A DNA stretch of 64,000 nucleotides from Lathyrus oleraceus. Its lineage: Eukaryota; Streptophyta; Magnoliopsida; Fabales; Fabaceae. Shown here one piece after another: positions 48,000 to 61,777 of the stretch. The DNA lies in contig NC_066585.1 in the NCBI RefSeq assembly GCF_024323335.1, positions 537,789,769 through 537,853,768 on the forward strand, written 5' to 3'. The translations under genes were made by a program, and so were the position numbers. Under the pieces are notes generated by a model. That model saw only the letters and a list, made by a program, of their open reading frames with translations. It did not search any database and was not told the DNA's origin. The number at the start of each line of letters is the position of its first letter. Position 1 is the stretch's first letter.

Positions 48000-50600
48000 A
48001 TAAAGAAAGCATGGGGATCCAGAATGAGGGACCCTATTCCACTTGACTGACTCTATACAAGATCTTGGGTATTTGTTCAGGAGCATCAGCACGTAGTGCG
48101 AGCATAATGAACGACTCACTGAATAACGGGGGATTGATTACTAATCCCTTTTAGCGTCAATTTCCTCTTCACTTAGGAGGACTTATCAAGTAACACTTGC
48201 CTCATTTAGAGGTCTTTGGCACAAATGTAAACAAACACAATCAGAGCCTCATAAGGAGGACTTCAGCCAAATGCCTGCCAAAAAGGTGACAGGACTTCTA
48301 GACTACATGGACTAAGAGAGTAGCTACCTAAGTGGTGTATCAACCACAATACAAAGCTCAAGCAAGAGCTAAAAGCAAGCGACTAATGTACCTGTACAAA
48401 AGCTAAACAGTTAATATCTCAGACAACCAATCAGAAAACAAACAGTGAAACCAATACAACTGTACACAATTCAATGAGCAATGGTCAAGCAATCAAATGA
48501 AGCAATGAGCTCAACTCATCAACTCAAATCCCTACAAAACACAAAGAAGTGAGAACACAATCCAATTTGCATCTCAAAAGGTGAGCAACTCAACCATTAA
48601 TGCTAAGTGTCAAAACCTGAAACACAAGTTAAGGTTAGTTCATGTACAAAACGCTAGTACAAAGACTAGGTTCAAAAGCAAATCAAATGATCAAAATAGA
48701 AGTCAATCTTTTTCATAATGCATATTCAAACATGTCATAAAATGTCCTCAAAAGGACCAGCATCAATTCATAAGGTAAATGCTTCAAATGATCAATGTAA
48801 AGCAAATGCAAACAATGTGCACAAAGTTGGACATCCAAATTAGAAAATCCAAATCAAAACATAAAAGTATCCAATGACATTGAAATTTTTTATGCAAGTT
48901 TATCATTTTATGAATGATCATCATGCAAAAAATCAGATCCAGAAGAGCTCAAATGATAGGTGAATGAAAATGCACAAATGCAAGGCACAAAATGTGACAC
49001 AAATTGTCACACTACATGTTCATGTGTCAAAAATAGTGATGGAATATGATAAAAATTCCAAACCAATTCCAAAAAATCATATCACATGTGGGGATCAAAC
49101 ATGCAAAATTTCAGATCAATTGGATTAAAGCATAGCATTTCACAAAGCATTGAATGTAACATGTCAATTTGGCATAAGGTTCAATCAAAAATCACACATA
49201 AAAAATCCAGCAATACACAAATCATGAAAATAATGCTATAAAAGACTAGATATCAAACCAAGAATGTGAAAAAAAATTGGACTCAAATTGGATCATTCTA
49301 CTATTTTTTATGATTTTTTGAAGTTGAACAAAATAATGTGAAATAATATGAAATAATGGAGGGAAATGACAAAATTCAAATAAAATCAGCAAGATGCACA
49401 ACCAAGGATCGAACACACGCATGGAAGATTAGAAGCTCTCAAGCCAAAACACAGCGTATCATTTGATACACATGGCGCACACATCAGCAGTCAATGGAAC
49501 ACGCAAGCAGGTCAAAGGCATGACAACCAATCAAACAGACACGGAGGCACTGCATCAGCACACACACAAGCAAGGTTGAAACACAACGTTTCATTAATGA
49601 GGTGGCAAGCACACTCAACGAGTCAAAGCTCGCGTGGCTGAGTCAAACGATTCCTGGCCAATGAAATAAACATGCAAGCGAAACGTGGAAGCACACGTAA
49701 GCCAAAACCCTAGGAACATAACCAGACGCCGGAACAGTAGTTCCGGTCGTCTTCTCCGGCCGTCTCCGGCGGAGATTCATGCGAAATTTTCTAGAATCGA
49801 GCAAATTTTATATGGATCGAAAGCTCTTTCCACCAGGATCACGAATATCACATTCAAACAACCTAAAACCTCATGGATTCTACGGATCGAGCAAAAACAT
49901 TTTGGATCTCAAAACTTAAAGTTCATCATACAGGTTCATTTCTCATCCATTTTCAAAACTAATCATATCAGTGTGCTCAGCAATGCAAGATCTACACAAT
50001 TATGGCAAGAAAATAGCACAATAAGAGGATCGAATTCAACCTACTTGAAATTGCAGTGATCTAAACTCGTGTCCTCAAGCTTCCAAACTCTCCAGATCTA
50101 CTCCAATAACTTTGCCTTGAAGCTTTAAGCACAAAGAAACAGTTGAAAACTCCTAGATCTGCTTCAATTTCAAGCTTCCATCTCCATGTTCAAACTCTTG
50201 ATATGCACGAAAACCAGCTCAATTGTCCAATCTAGATGATGATCCTTGCTCAGAATTCCATGATCAACAAGAATATGCAAAGAAATTGAGGAATTATGTT
50301 AAGAAATTTGGATTTTCGAAGAGAGAGAAAAATGGAGGGAATGTGAAATTTTGATATGAATTTGTTATCTCCTCTGCAAAACAGTTATGGTTTTCCTTAT
50401 ATACCACTCACTAATCACACTGAAATCAAGATTAGGCTTTGGTTAATTAGGATTAGAGAGATATGAGGTGAATTGCAAAATTGCCAAATGCACCTAGCAT
50501 GGCCATGTAGCACGTGAACAGTACCATGCTGAGCTTAAATTTCACTTAAAATCCTTCAATAATCATCATGGGATTGGTATTTGGCTTGCATGATCAACCA
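48000..50600 (-). other. Non-coding body of the inverted LTR
   Basis: AT-rich sequence with no ORF resembling a known protein. The 124-codon frame near 49685 has no recognisable domain. Only the putative minus-strand TATA box at 50395 stands out. Confidence 0.5.
50395..50404 (-). promoter_or_regulatory. Putative TATA box of the inverted LTR
   Basis: TATATAAGG on the minus strand, preceded by GTGG and followed downstream by a CT-rich leader. Plausible LTR core promoter. Confidence 0.4.
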
Positions 50601-51003
50601 AATTCAAATTATGAATTTTCCCTCCAAAATGCACATGTGTGAACAAGTGATCATATGAGCTTCTTTCATGCAAGGCAATGATTCATTTGGAAAGTATTGG
50701 TCACAAGGAGAATTTTGCAAAAAGAGTGGACCAATTTGGAGTTTTGGATCAAAAGTTATGCCATATTGAACTTCCATGTATACTTTGTGATCATTTGGCC
50801 ATAACTTCTCAACCAATCATCATATGATCACGATCCAAGACTTTTTGAAAAGGGGAGAGAAAGATCTTCAACTTTCATGTTCACCAAAAATCCATTTGAA
50901 GCATCTTTGATATTAAAAAGTCAAGTTGAATGTGAATTAAAAACTTGCCATATTTGGAAACTTGAAATTACAGGTCACTTTCCATTTTTGGAAACTTTTG
51001 CTA

Positions 51004-52482
51004 TAACCAGGTCCACAAAAACCAGGTTATAAATTCAGAGTTATAGTGAAACAAAAGGATTTTATTCCTATTAACTTGGCAGGAAAAAGAAAGTGAGAGA
51101 AGAACTAACAGAGTTCAGAGCAACCTCCAGAGACTGAAGGTAACTCATCGGCAAAGAACCAATTCCCTCTCATATAAACCCTAAGAGTGCTTTGCAAACC
51201 CAATTGGGCAATTCAATTTCATTCGATCTCTCCAGTCAGGTTTGCCTTATTCCCATTACTTTATGCTTTAAATTTGAATGCTCTGAACGTATGAGGTATT
51301 ATGGGTGAATTTGATACCCTTTTGATGCATGTGTTTGACAAGAGGTTTAGGCCTCCTACCTTTGGTTGCTTTTTGTGAGCTTTTTGTGAATTTTAATGGC
51401 ATGATTCATGTGGTTACATTTTGATTTGGGGGCAACCCTTGATTAACCTATTTTTTTTCTCTAACCTTTTTGTTGAGTTTTTTTTTGTGAGGGCTCACAT
51501 GACTCTTGCAGAGATGGTTTGCGTGGTTTCCCACTTTATTTGTGGGATACCCCCTAGAGGTTCATTCCGATTACCTGTACTGACCCACTTTCTTTGATGA
51601 TGTTAGCTTGGAAGGATCTCAGGGTTTATTGTTCCTTTAATTGTTGTTACCTCGGATCTTCATCCGTGTGGTACTTTTACATTTTTCCCGCATTTTACCG
51701 CTTTCTTTGCTGGAAGACCTCGATAGGAGGCAATGTTTTGTGTGTTTATTTTATGCAGGTTCCTTCGTCCAGGATTCCTTTTGCATGAGCGTTCCTATAA
51801 CGCGAATAACCTATTGATTTTTCTTCTCCTAAAAACACATTTACTCCTTCTACTACAGGCGAGTAAGTCTCCAAAGGTCGAGCATCCGGTAGATTGCGTA
51901 GTAACGTCGTTCGTCCAAAACCCAATCCATAACCCCGCAGTTGGCCGAACTACGTTTTGCTCTGATTTTCATCCCAGATGGGATACGTAGGCATAAGACG
52001 CAATGTCTTAGCGAGCACACCTCCTCTTTAACCCATAGGTAGCCGAGCTACGAAGACTCTGATTCTCAGATTCAGATGAGATACGTATGCAGTGGATGCG
52101 ACGTCCGTGCGAGTCATTTTCTTTTGACCCTTCTTTTAGTAAGTAGTACATTAGATAAACATACATGCTTTCCTCATCCCTTCAGTCATGTTTGCACAAA
52201 TAAATTTTCACAAAAAAAAACAACAACCTTACAACAAATGTGAAAAGGGCTCCCTAGGAGTACCTAGGATGTTTTGGGTGCCTAATACCTTTCCATTGCA
52301 TAACCAACCCCCTTACCCAAATCTCTGACATTTTTACTAGTTTTTGATTCGATAAAACTTTTAGGTTTTTGTTCGCTTTCTAACCATTCCTTTGGATAAA
52401 TCGAAGTGCGGTGGCGACTCGACTTGTATGATTTACCTTGGATTTAGTCAATATCTCTAATGGTAACGAATACCCCGCTACA
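51004..52482 (+). mobile_element. 3' LTR of the Ogre-like element, right segment
   Basis: Its first 600 bp repeat 45621-46509, minus the extra 95-bp units. It then continues past the 'gcttggaag' point to the LTR end ccccgctaca. It contains the conserved tail that also forms 36212-36284. Confidence 0.75.
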
Positions 52483-54005
52483 ATGAAACTTATCATTGCC
52501 ACACACTTATGATTGGCATTTTCTTCTAAACCAATACCTGTTACACCCTTCATCATACTGGGGTTACTTGTCTAGTTGACTTGCTACGGACAATCCTCAT
52601 TGTCTCCCAATAAGCTCTTGTAACATAACATATTCCACATGCTCCAGCTTGGCTTGTCTTTCATTGTCTATCATCAACTCAACTTCTTAGAATACAAGAC
52701 TCACGACTCGACAAATGTATGTTACCATACATCCATCTTAAGACAAGGAATCCCTTACACATACTTGTGACCATAATGCTGCTATCACATACTTTTCTTA
52801 ATACCAAGGTATAACTTCCTCCACCCCACTACATACTCTAGAAATCCTCGATGCGAACAATCTTCAACTACATATCTAAAACTTCGTCTTAATGAATCTT
52901 AATGGTCCCATTGTACCTTTATCTAAAATGTATCCCATTACAACAGTTGTATTGCAACATCCACACTACTTCCACACTAGGTGTTCACTTGTCTTCCCAT
53001 GGTAATTCTCCCAGTTCCAATTACAAAACCATTCTACTAAAATTCCTTAAATCCAACTTACTTGCTTTTCTCCTCAACCAGATCTCCTACAACCAAAACT
53101 CACCGGAGCTTCCATTACTATGTAATGTGCATTCTCTCTTTCCACACGAACTCTTATAATTGATCCTTAGGTTACTTAACATTCCATAATGGCCTCTTAC
53201 TCACACTGAACCACTGACGATCTATTCCAAATCCGATCTCCCTTCTAAGACTGAACATACTTGGTTTATCTTCTAGCCTCCAATTGGTCCATACATGTTT
53301 CACTTGGAATAGGCAACCATGTCCTCGAGTCTCTCCTTAGACTTCACCACTACCTTAAGCTCCCAACAAATCTCAACATCCTTATCCCTCAAGTCCTTGA
53401 CCACTTTCAAGATACAATTCCAAATATATATACTCCATGAAGTACTCTCATTCTTCCAAAATATTTTAGTGGCCTTAGAAACTGAAACACTGACACACTA
53501 CCTCACTTCCAGACCTTATGACATATGCGTAACATAACCATCCTTTCTCCTTTACCATACATAATTACTCACAATACTTATTCCCTATCACTGAGTATAT
53601 CTTACTCCACTAGCAATTCACACCTTTCTCAAAGCTCTGACAATTCATCCAATAGAGATCCTCAACTTCTCAACTCTGTTAACACCGCAGAATTGCTTGA
53701 ATGATACACTACTCTTCAATTCCATAATACCCAAATCACAACTCCTCTGAAACTTCATATGGGCTACCTAATTATCCTTACTTTCTAACTCTTGGCTTGA
53801 GCCTACTCTCAAAGCACAAGTTCCACCCACACTTCGGAGTCCTCGTGGTCTCTCAACCATGATCCTACCTACCATGCACATAGCATTAGGTTGATCAGGA
53901 CCAATACTACATACAGTGATATTAAGAATCATGTCGGCTAAACACACATATGAGGCAAGAATAGATTTACTTATGATGTTTCAAGGCTAGGTCGAGAATC
54001 GACCT
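52483..54005 (-). mobile_element. Decayed interior of the outer element
   Basis: It lies between the Ogre-like LTR end and the outer element's PBS. There is no long ORF on either strand. The minus strand has only short, stop-interrupted frames, so the gag cannot be identified. Assigned by position. Confidence 0.6.
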
Positions 54006-54017
54006 GCTCTGGTACCA
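54006..54017 (-). other. Primer binding site of the outer element
   Basis: On the minus strand TGGTACCAGAGC follows the LTR end GTTACA after two bases. It differs by one base from the tRNA-iMet PBS used by the inner array. Confidence 0.8.
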
Positions 54018-54519
54018 ATTGTAACAACCCGTATAATATATATCTAGAATAATATCATACAAGTGTTAAATTTTGGTACTGTCACAACATAAGTGCCTAA
54101 GGGCAATAATATATACACATGTCCAAACTAAAAACATCAATGGAACATGTTATATAATAGTTCATAAATAATAAAAATCTAAGGACTACCTGAAAAATAA
54201 CAACAATAACGGGATGAGATAATAATCTCAGTGAGTTCTCCTATCCCATGGGTCCACTCGGCTCTATAGGGTCCTATTTGATTCTAACTCAAGTATTCAC
54301 CTTCCGTTATTTGTGCATCACTCGCACCTTGTAACTAGGACTTGAGTAACCGAGGGATAAATGCAATGTATGGAAACATGTCACTTTAGTTCACATAACT
54401 TAACAAATCACTATTCGGATTCACACAACATTGTTCCCCAACCGGACCTACGTCTAGGCCAAGGTTTGGTTCACGCATGTCCGTATGATTCAACTTTCGC
54501 GGTGGATATCAAGTTCCCC

Positions 54520-54770
54520 TATGGGAATCGAACCCACTTTTAAGAACCATTGCTCGTATGGGACTTGAACCCACTTTTAAGAACCATCAATCGTATGGGA
54601 CTCGAACCCACTTTGAGTATTTTTCACCATATGGGACTCTAACCCACTTCTAAGAGCCATCACTCGTATGGGACTCGAACCCACTTTGAGTATTTTTCAC
54701 CATATGGGACTCTAACCCACTCAGGTGTCCACCTTTCCCCAATGTCTGTTATGATTAGGACTCAAACCCA
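54520..54770 (-). repeat. B-box-like minisatellite in the outer 5' LTR
   Basis: Same arrangement as 9470-9725; the GGTTCGAGTCC-type cores on the minus strand are retained. Confidence 0.7.
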
Positions 54771-56413
54771 ATTAAGGCGCGAATCATTGGTGCCACATCC
54801 CCACTTAACGCTTTACATAGCCTTGAAATGGTATGTGCACAATCATATCTAATTTCGAATACGTGATTAACTCTCAATAACCAATCGGGCTTTCGGAGCA
54901 ACGCTCCTCATCAAAATAGGACTTTTGAAACAAAAGTTCCTCCCAAAAATATCAAACAAACCTCATGATATCATATCAATTCTCATGGCATCATAACATG
55001 ATCCATTCTCATACATAAATCACACATGTGTCCATACAAAGCATGTTAATGTATCATTCTGTGACTACTTGTTCGTTGCACACACCACGATATGATTACG
55101 TCAAAGCATCACTATCTAAATCATTTAATAACTTAAGTTATCTTTCTAAGTCGTTTACCTAGAATTATCCTAGGTTTACCTCACACATAAGTTTTAATCT
55201 TCTACTTACACAATGAGCATACACCAATTTCACAACATAGTTCATGAATACACATAATCAATTCATTACCAAAACATAGACAATAACTGTAGTACAAACA
55301 TGTTTTTATTCTCATCAATTGATAAAGCATTGGACTACCTTTCCAATGTATCTGACCTCACGTTTATCGCAGTTACGATTCCCGTTTTATGGTGGACAAA
55401 GGGAAATAATTTATAAACACACATAATAGTATAATACCAATAATCAAGTCATAATTTACTTATAAGCATGATTCAATCTTACCAATCAATAGAGTATTGA
55501 ACTAGCTTTCCAACACATTCGACCGGGCCTCATTCTGAGTTACGAAACTCATTTTAGAGTGAAAACAGGGCAACCAATCGATTGTTGTTATGGCCCAATC
55601 GATTGGATCAACATTCTGCCACGATTTTTCACTGAAATGGAAGGGACCAATTGATTGGTCCATGGTGTCAATCGATTGACAACTGAAACTTTTCCAAAAA
55701 TCACATTTCTAAACATGTCGTCTTCCATCCTTTACCATCCTAAACCATTCCAAACCATAAACTAACATATTTAAGCATTTTCTACCATGAAAGTAACATC
55801 ACACAAGGATGTATAGATGACTTTGTTTTCCTCACTTCTCAACCTCATTAATCTCTAACAATCCAACATAACCCATGGAATCAACATGCCATAACAACAA
55901 GAGACAACAACAACAACTTTGTTCCTTCATATATTCTCCTAACATCGACACAACCTCAACTTCATCAACATGACATATCATTATACATGCAACAACATCA
56001 ACATGGTTTCACCATATAATATTTCAATATGATATTAATACCATTCTAACAACAACACAACAACCAACATCATATATCATGGATTAACAAACATAAAGTT
56101 GCAACACACCAAGAAGTTCATATATCAATCATCAATTTAACAAACATAGTAAACATCATAAATCCCTAACTCCTAATTTCATGAAATTTCTCCCCAAAGC
56201 TATAACTAAACTAAGAACTCACCTTGGAGATGAAGATGGTGAAATAGATGTGAAGTTGGTGATGATGATGATGAAGATGAGATGATGATGGTGGTGGTTT
56301 CCTTCCTCTTTTCCTCTTTTCTTTATGATAACTCTCCCTTTCTATCTTACCTACTCTCTCTCTTCTTACCCACTTCTTCTTTTCTTTCTTTCTAAACCAC
56401 ACAATTTTATATA

Positions 56414-56415
<2 letters not shown>

Positions 56416-56507
<92 letters not shown>
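56416..56507. repeat. (AT)n microsatellite
   Basis: About 90 bp of AT repeat directly next to the hairpin's left arm. Confidence 0.95.
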
Positions 56508-57149
<642 letters not shown>

Positions 57150-57771
57150 CTAATTGAGAATTTAAGGGAATATGGGATATTACAGACCCGGTGGTTCGAC
57201 TAATGAACGAGTGACTTAATACCCTCACGGTTTGATGACCCTTTCGATTGTTAAAACTTTGATTTTAAGATCTACCTAATCATCAAACTAAGATTTTTTA
57301 AAATAAACACCAATAGTAGGATATGAATAAGGATTTTCTTTATAACATAATTTAACATATACTTCATCAATCATAATTTTGACCAAACACTTGAGTACCT
57401 CTTATTAAGAATTTAAAATTAGAATATTTTCATAACTCAAATAAATTCTTTATCCGGTGTCTTTAAATCCACCATCACTAACTATTCATGTATAATATTT
57501 TTTTTTGTGATTTCAAGGGAACCATAGTTTTGATAACTTTAAAACATCCATTTTATTTAACATGAAAACAGAAATAATTAAAATATTTAAGTAATATTTT
57601 ATAAAAAAAGACAATGCAAATAATATATATTCCATTTTAAATTTCATTTATTCATAATACTGTTTTTAGAATTTTAAAGATTTACACAAATTTCTTACAA
57701 AAAAGTAAGTTCCAGAGCTAAACTCAAGTGCACGTTTTATTATTTTTATTGAACTCATACAATAAAATTCA

Positions 57772-58271
57772 TTAGTGAAAACAACAACATGTTGTCTTCT
57801 CAAGATGAGTATAACATTGTCCCCCTTTTCCAAATAGCTTGCCATGGCAATCCTGGTCGCATGTTGCAACACAAGACCCTGAATCAACCAAAATTTAAAA
57901 TTAGTTTGTGTGTGACATTGCTTCATTATTTTTACATTAAAAATCAAAATTTTATGTTCTTTCGAATTGAGAATTAATTAAACCATAATTGAATTGTTAT
58001 TGATCTACATATCTTGTTTAAACAAAAAATTATAAAATTCAACTTCTTAGAAGGGTTAAACAATCACATAATTTTTTAAATGAGTCTTTTTTACTTTCTT
58101 TTGAAAATAAAGATACAATATATGTTTCAATAAAGAATACTTGGTGTTAGTAAATTGTACATTAAAATTGAAACTCAAAAATAAAAATAAAATATCACTC
58201 TTACCCGAACTAACCATCAAAACAGGGCATAAAACACTCAAAAAACAAGATTGATGGGTGTGACAGGCCAT
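57772..58271 (-). CDS. Defensin-like cysteine-rich peptide, copy 4 (shortened exon 2)
   Basis: Two exons: 58205-58271 (ATG and signal-like peptide MACHTHQSCFLSVLCPVL.., 22 codons plus one base) and 57772-57878. They are joined by a 326-bp intron with a GT donor (gtaagagtg) and an AG acceptor (ttgattcag). Compared with copy 5, the first 45 bp of exon 2 are missing exactly at the acceptor. The frame is kept, but 15 residues including the first conserved cysteine are lost. The rest keeps C-x3-C-x3-C-x10-C-x8-CCC, seven cysteines in total. A TATA-like motif (58331-58340, minus) lies about 60 bp upstream. The known role of such peptides is secreted defence or signalling. With an odd cysteine number this copy may misfold or be a pseudogene in the making. 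Confidence 0.6.
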
Positions 58272-59758
58272 TTTGTAAGATTTCAATTTATATTTTATTT
58301 CTTTGTAACGAGTAAGACTAACATAACTTCTATTATATGCCTAAAAACTGTATTAGTTTTTTAATATCTCATTTGACTATTAACTTTACATAAATTTATT
58401 AATTGCATCTTAAAGTAAGAAAGATAGGTTAGATTTAAACAAAAAAAATGGTCAATAAAATGAATTTGATAATATTTAAATTAATATTCATATTCTTTTG
58501 AATTTTGAAAGGAATATAAAATGATATTAATCATCAATGACTTAATACCTATAGTGAATTTTAATGATTAAAATATAATAAATACTTAAAATTATGTGTA
58601 ATATATAATTCTAATCATATAGTTTAATTGAATAGATTATTATAATATTAAAATTAATAAATTTATTTTAAAAAATATTACTCAATTTTAACCAAATGAC
58701 AAAAAAATTGGGTCAAATTACATGGGAGTTATTTTAGTCCTCGTCAAATTGCGAGTTGGTTTAAAAATTAACCGAATAAAATTTACACGAATGTCCGAAC
58801 ACAACAATTTTTTTAACACTTTAATAGTTTCTATAAATTATAAAATATATTTCTTAGTAGCTTTAATTGTATTATTCAGGTCACAAATTTTCCAATGTTT
58901 TATTATTTTGATTTTTATGGTGACTCAAGTACAAATATTTTCTTAAGATATTAACAACACTAACTTAATTATTTGTTCATAATTTTATCATTTTATTTAC
59001 AAGTCTCATATGCTAGTGAAGAAATGTAGAGTGCTTGTACATGAAATTATGATTTTTTAAGAGACTGAGTCATCTATTTGACCGGTTTAATAACTTTATA
59101 TTTTTTGATAAAGACAGATTTATTAAAATGACTTTTCCAGTTTTATTCTGTTTAGTCATGCGGTTTGACCTATGACCCGATGGTTCGACTAATGAACGAG
59201 TGACTTAATACCCTCACGGTTTGATGACCCTTTCGATTGTTAAAACTTTGATTTAAAGATCTACCTAATCATCAAACTAAGAGTTTTTTTTAAATAAACA
59301 CCCGTAGTATGATATGAATAAGGATTTTCTTTAAAACATAATTTAAGATATGCTTAATCAATCATAATTTTGACCAAACACTTGAGTACCTCTTATTAAG
59401 AATTTCAAATTAGAATATTTTCATAACTCAAATAAATTCTTTATCTTGTGTCTTTAAATCCACCCTCACTAACTATTCATGTATAATATTTTTTTTGTGA
59501 TATCAAGGGGACCATATTTTTGATAACTTTAAAACATCCATTTTATTCAACATGAAAATATAAATAATTAAAATATTTAAGTAATATTTTATAAAGAAAG
59601 ACTACAAATAATATATATTCCATTTTAAATTTCATTTATTCATAATAGTGTTTATAGTATTTTAAAGATTTACACAAATTTCTTACAAAATGTAAGTTCC
59701 AGAGCTAAACTCAAATGCACGTTTTATTATTTTTATTGAACTCATACAATAAAATTCA

Positions 59759-60294
59759 TTAGTGAAAACAACAACATGTTGTCTTCGCAAGATGAGTATA
59801 ACATTGTCCCCCTTTTCCAAATCCCTTGCCACGGCAATCCTGGTCGCACGTTGCAACACAAGGCCCTATACAAACTCCTCCGGGAGGGACCAAAATACTG
59901 GTAACCAATCCTGAATCAACCAAAATTTAAAATTAGTTTGTGTTTGACATTGCTTCATTATTTTTACATTAAAAATCTCAATCTAATGTTCTTTCGAATT
60001 GAGAATTGATTAAACCATAATTGAATTGTTATTGATCTACATATCTTGTTTAAAAAGAAATCAACTTCTTAGAAGGGTTAAACAATCACATAATTTTTTA
60101 GACGAGTCTTTTTTACTTTCTTTTGAATATAAAGATGCAATATATGTTTCAATAAAAAAACATTTGGTGTTAGTAAATTCTACTTTAAAATTGAAACTCA
60201 AAAATAAAAATAAAATTTCATTCTTACCCGAACTAACCATCAAAACAAGGCATAAAACACTAAAAAAACAAGATTGATTGGTGTGACATGCCAT
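59759..60294 (-). CDS. Defensin-like cysteine-rich peptide, copy 5 (intact)
   Basis: Predicted 72-residue secreted peptide from two exons: 60228-60294 (ATG, 22 codons plus one base, hydrophobic signal-like core FFSVLCLVLMV) and 59759-59910. The intron of 317 bp has a gtaagaatg donor and a gattcag acceptor in phase 1. I chose the ATG at 60294 because upstream in-frame codons hold no other ATG. Exon 2 has eight cysteines spaced C-x3-C-x3-C-x3-C-x10-C-x8-CCC, with a GGQC gamma-core-like motif. The signal exon plus one phase-1 intron plus cysteine exon is the usual plant DEFL gene layout. No stop or frameshift interrupts it. The biological role (defence, reproduction or nodulation) cannot be told from sequence. 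Expression is not shown. Confidence 0.72.
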
Positions 60295-60312
60295 TTTGTA
60301 AGATTTCAATTT

Positions 60313-60740
60313 ATATTTTACTTCTTTGTAACGAGTAAGACTAACATAACTTCTATTATATAGGCCTAAAAACTGTATTAGTTTTTTAATATCTCATTTG
60401 ACTATTAACTTTACATAAATTTATTAATGGAATCTTAAAGTAAGAAAGATAGATTTAAATAAATAAAGTGGTCAATAAAATGAATTTGATAATTTTGAAA
60501 ATGATTTTCATTTTCTATTGAATTTTTAAAGGAACATAAAATGATATTATTTATCAATGACTTCATACCTATAGTCAATTTTAATGATTAAAATATAATA
60601 AATAGATTTACATTTTATTTCTTTGTAACGAGTAAGGCTAACATAACTTCTATTATATAGGCCTAAAAACTGTATTAGTTTTTTAATATCTCATTTGACT
60701 ATTAACTTTACATAAATTTATTAATTGAATCTTAAACTAT
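60313..60740. repeat. Partial ~297-bp duplication of the copy 5 upstream region
   Basis: The segment with 'ctttgtaacgagtaag' and the TATA motif at 60324-60435 recurs at 60621-60735. The minus-strand gene therefore has a second promoter-like copy about 300 bp further upstream. Confidence 0.75.
60354..60363 (-). promoter_or_regulatory. TATA box of defensin-like copy 5
   Basis: The minus strand reads CTATATAATA, about 60 bp upstream of the ATG at 60294, leaving a short leader. The motif is conserved in the other units (near 6054 and 58331). Confidence 0.5.
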
Positions 60741-61649
60741 AGTCAATTTTAATTATTAAAATATAATAAATAGATTTATAAATACTTGTGTAATATATGA
60801 TTATAAACATGTAGTTTAATTGAATAGATTATTATAATATTAAAATTAATAAATTATTATAAAAAATACTACTCAATTTTAACCGAATGATGAAAAAATG
60901 GTGTCAAATTACGTAGGAGTTATTTTAGTCCTCGTCAAATTACGAGTTGGTTTAAAAATTAACCGAATAAACTTTACACGAATGTCCGAACACAACTATT
61001 TTTTTAACACTTGAACAGTTTTTATAAATTATAAAATATATTATTACTAGCTTTAATTGTAACATATTGGTCATGAATTTTGCAATGTTTTATTATTTTG
61101 ATTTTTATGGTGACTCGAGTACAAAGATTTTCTTAAGAATTTAACAACAAAACATTTCAACACTAACTTAATTATTTGGTCATAATTTTATCATTTTATT
61201 TACAAGTCTCACATGCTAGTGAAAAAATGTAAAGTGCTTGTACATGTAATTATCATAAAACCACTATTTATTTTCTCATCGTATGCAAGTGTTTAAAAGG
61301 TTTGAGTCTTTATCTTGTAAATCAATCTTTGTTGAAGATTCTCTTACATTATTTATACTTTTTCTAATACTTTTGTTTCTAAACATATAATTCAATTCTT
61401 GTTTCATTACTAGGGTCTCCCAAATAAACTAAATCATCATAGACATAATTCATTTGTATTTGAAATAGTGCTTTAAGGATCGAACTAGCTTGACCGGTCA
61501 AACAAAAAATTGAAAGGATCACCAACTTGGTCTTATTGTTGGATCAGGCAAGCTATTAAAACAGTTGAAACTGACTAGAACTGACCAAAATCAGTAAATC
61601 AGCGGGTTAAATGCTATCTTTTTTTTGTCAGGCAAAATGACATTGCAAT

Positions 61650-61777
<128 letters not shown>

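Larger units (their letters stand above)
46510..51003 (-). mobile_element. Inverted Ogre-type LTR fragment
   Basis: It begins tgtagcggtgtatttg, the reverse complement of the LTR 3' end at 52460-52482. Homology to the reverse complement of about 52200-52482 continues to about 46800, then diverges. It has no PBS or coding region, and lacks the LTR start on the right, where it meets 'aaccaggtcc' at about 51003. A minus-strand TATATAAGG at 50395-50404 suggests the LTR promoter. It is a truncated LTR of a related family member. Confidence 0.6.
36212..52482 (+). mobile_element. Ogre-like Ty3/gypsy element, truncated and rearranged
   Basis: Plus-strand element. It has a 73-bp tail of the 5' LTR, a primer site, an untranslated leader, gag-pro, a putative intron, a partial RT, the integrase C-terminus, a 3.2-kb untranslated 3' region, and a 3' LTR starting TGTAAGACCCC at 45271. 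The same LTR end ('aataccccgctaca') is at 36271-36284 and 52469-52482. The protease and RT residues closely follow the Ogre/Tat style of legumes. True Ogres also carry an extra ORF before gag, which is absent here. The middle of pol is deleted. Confidence 0.8.

Noticed and set aside
49685..50059. 124-codon plus-strand ORF in the inverted LTR
   Set aside because: No domain, no promoter or splice context on that strand, and it lies antisense in LTR sequence.
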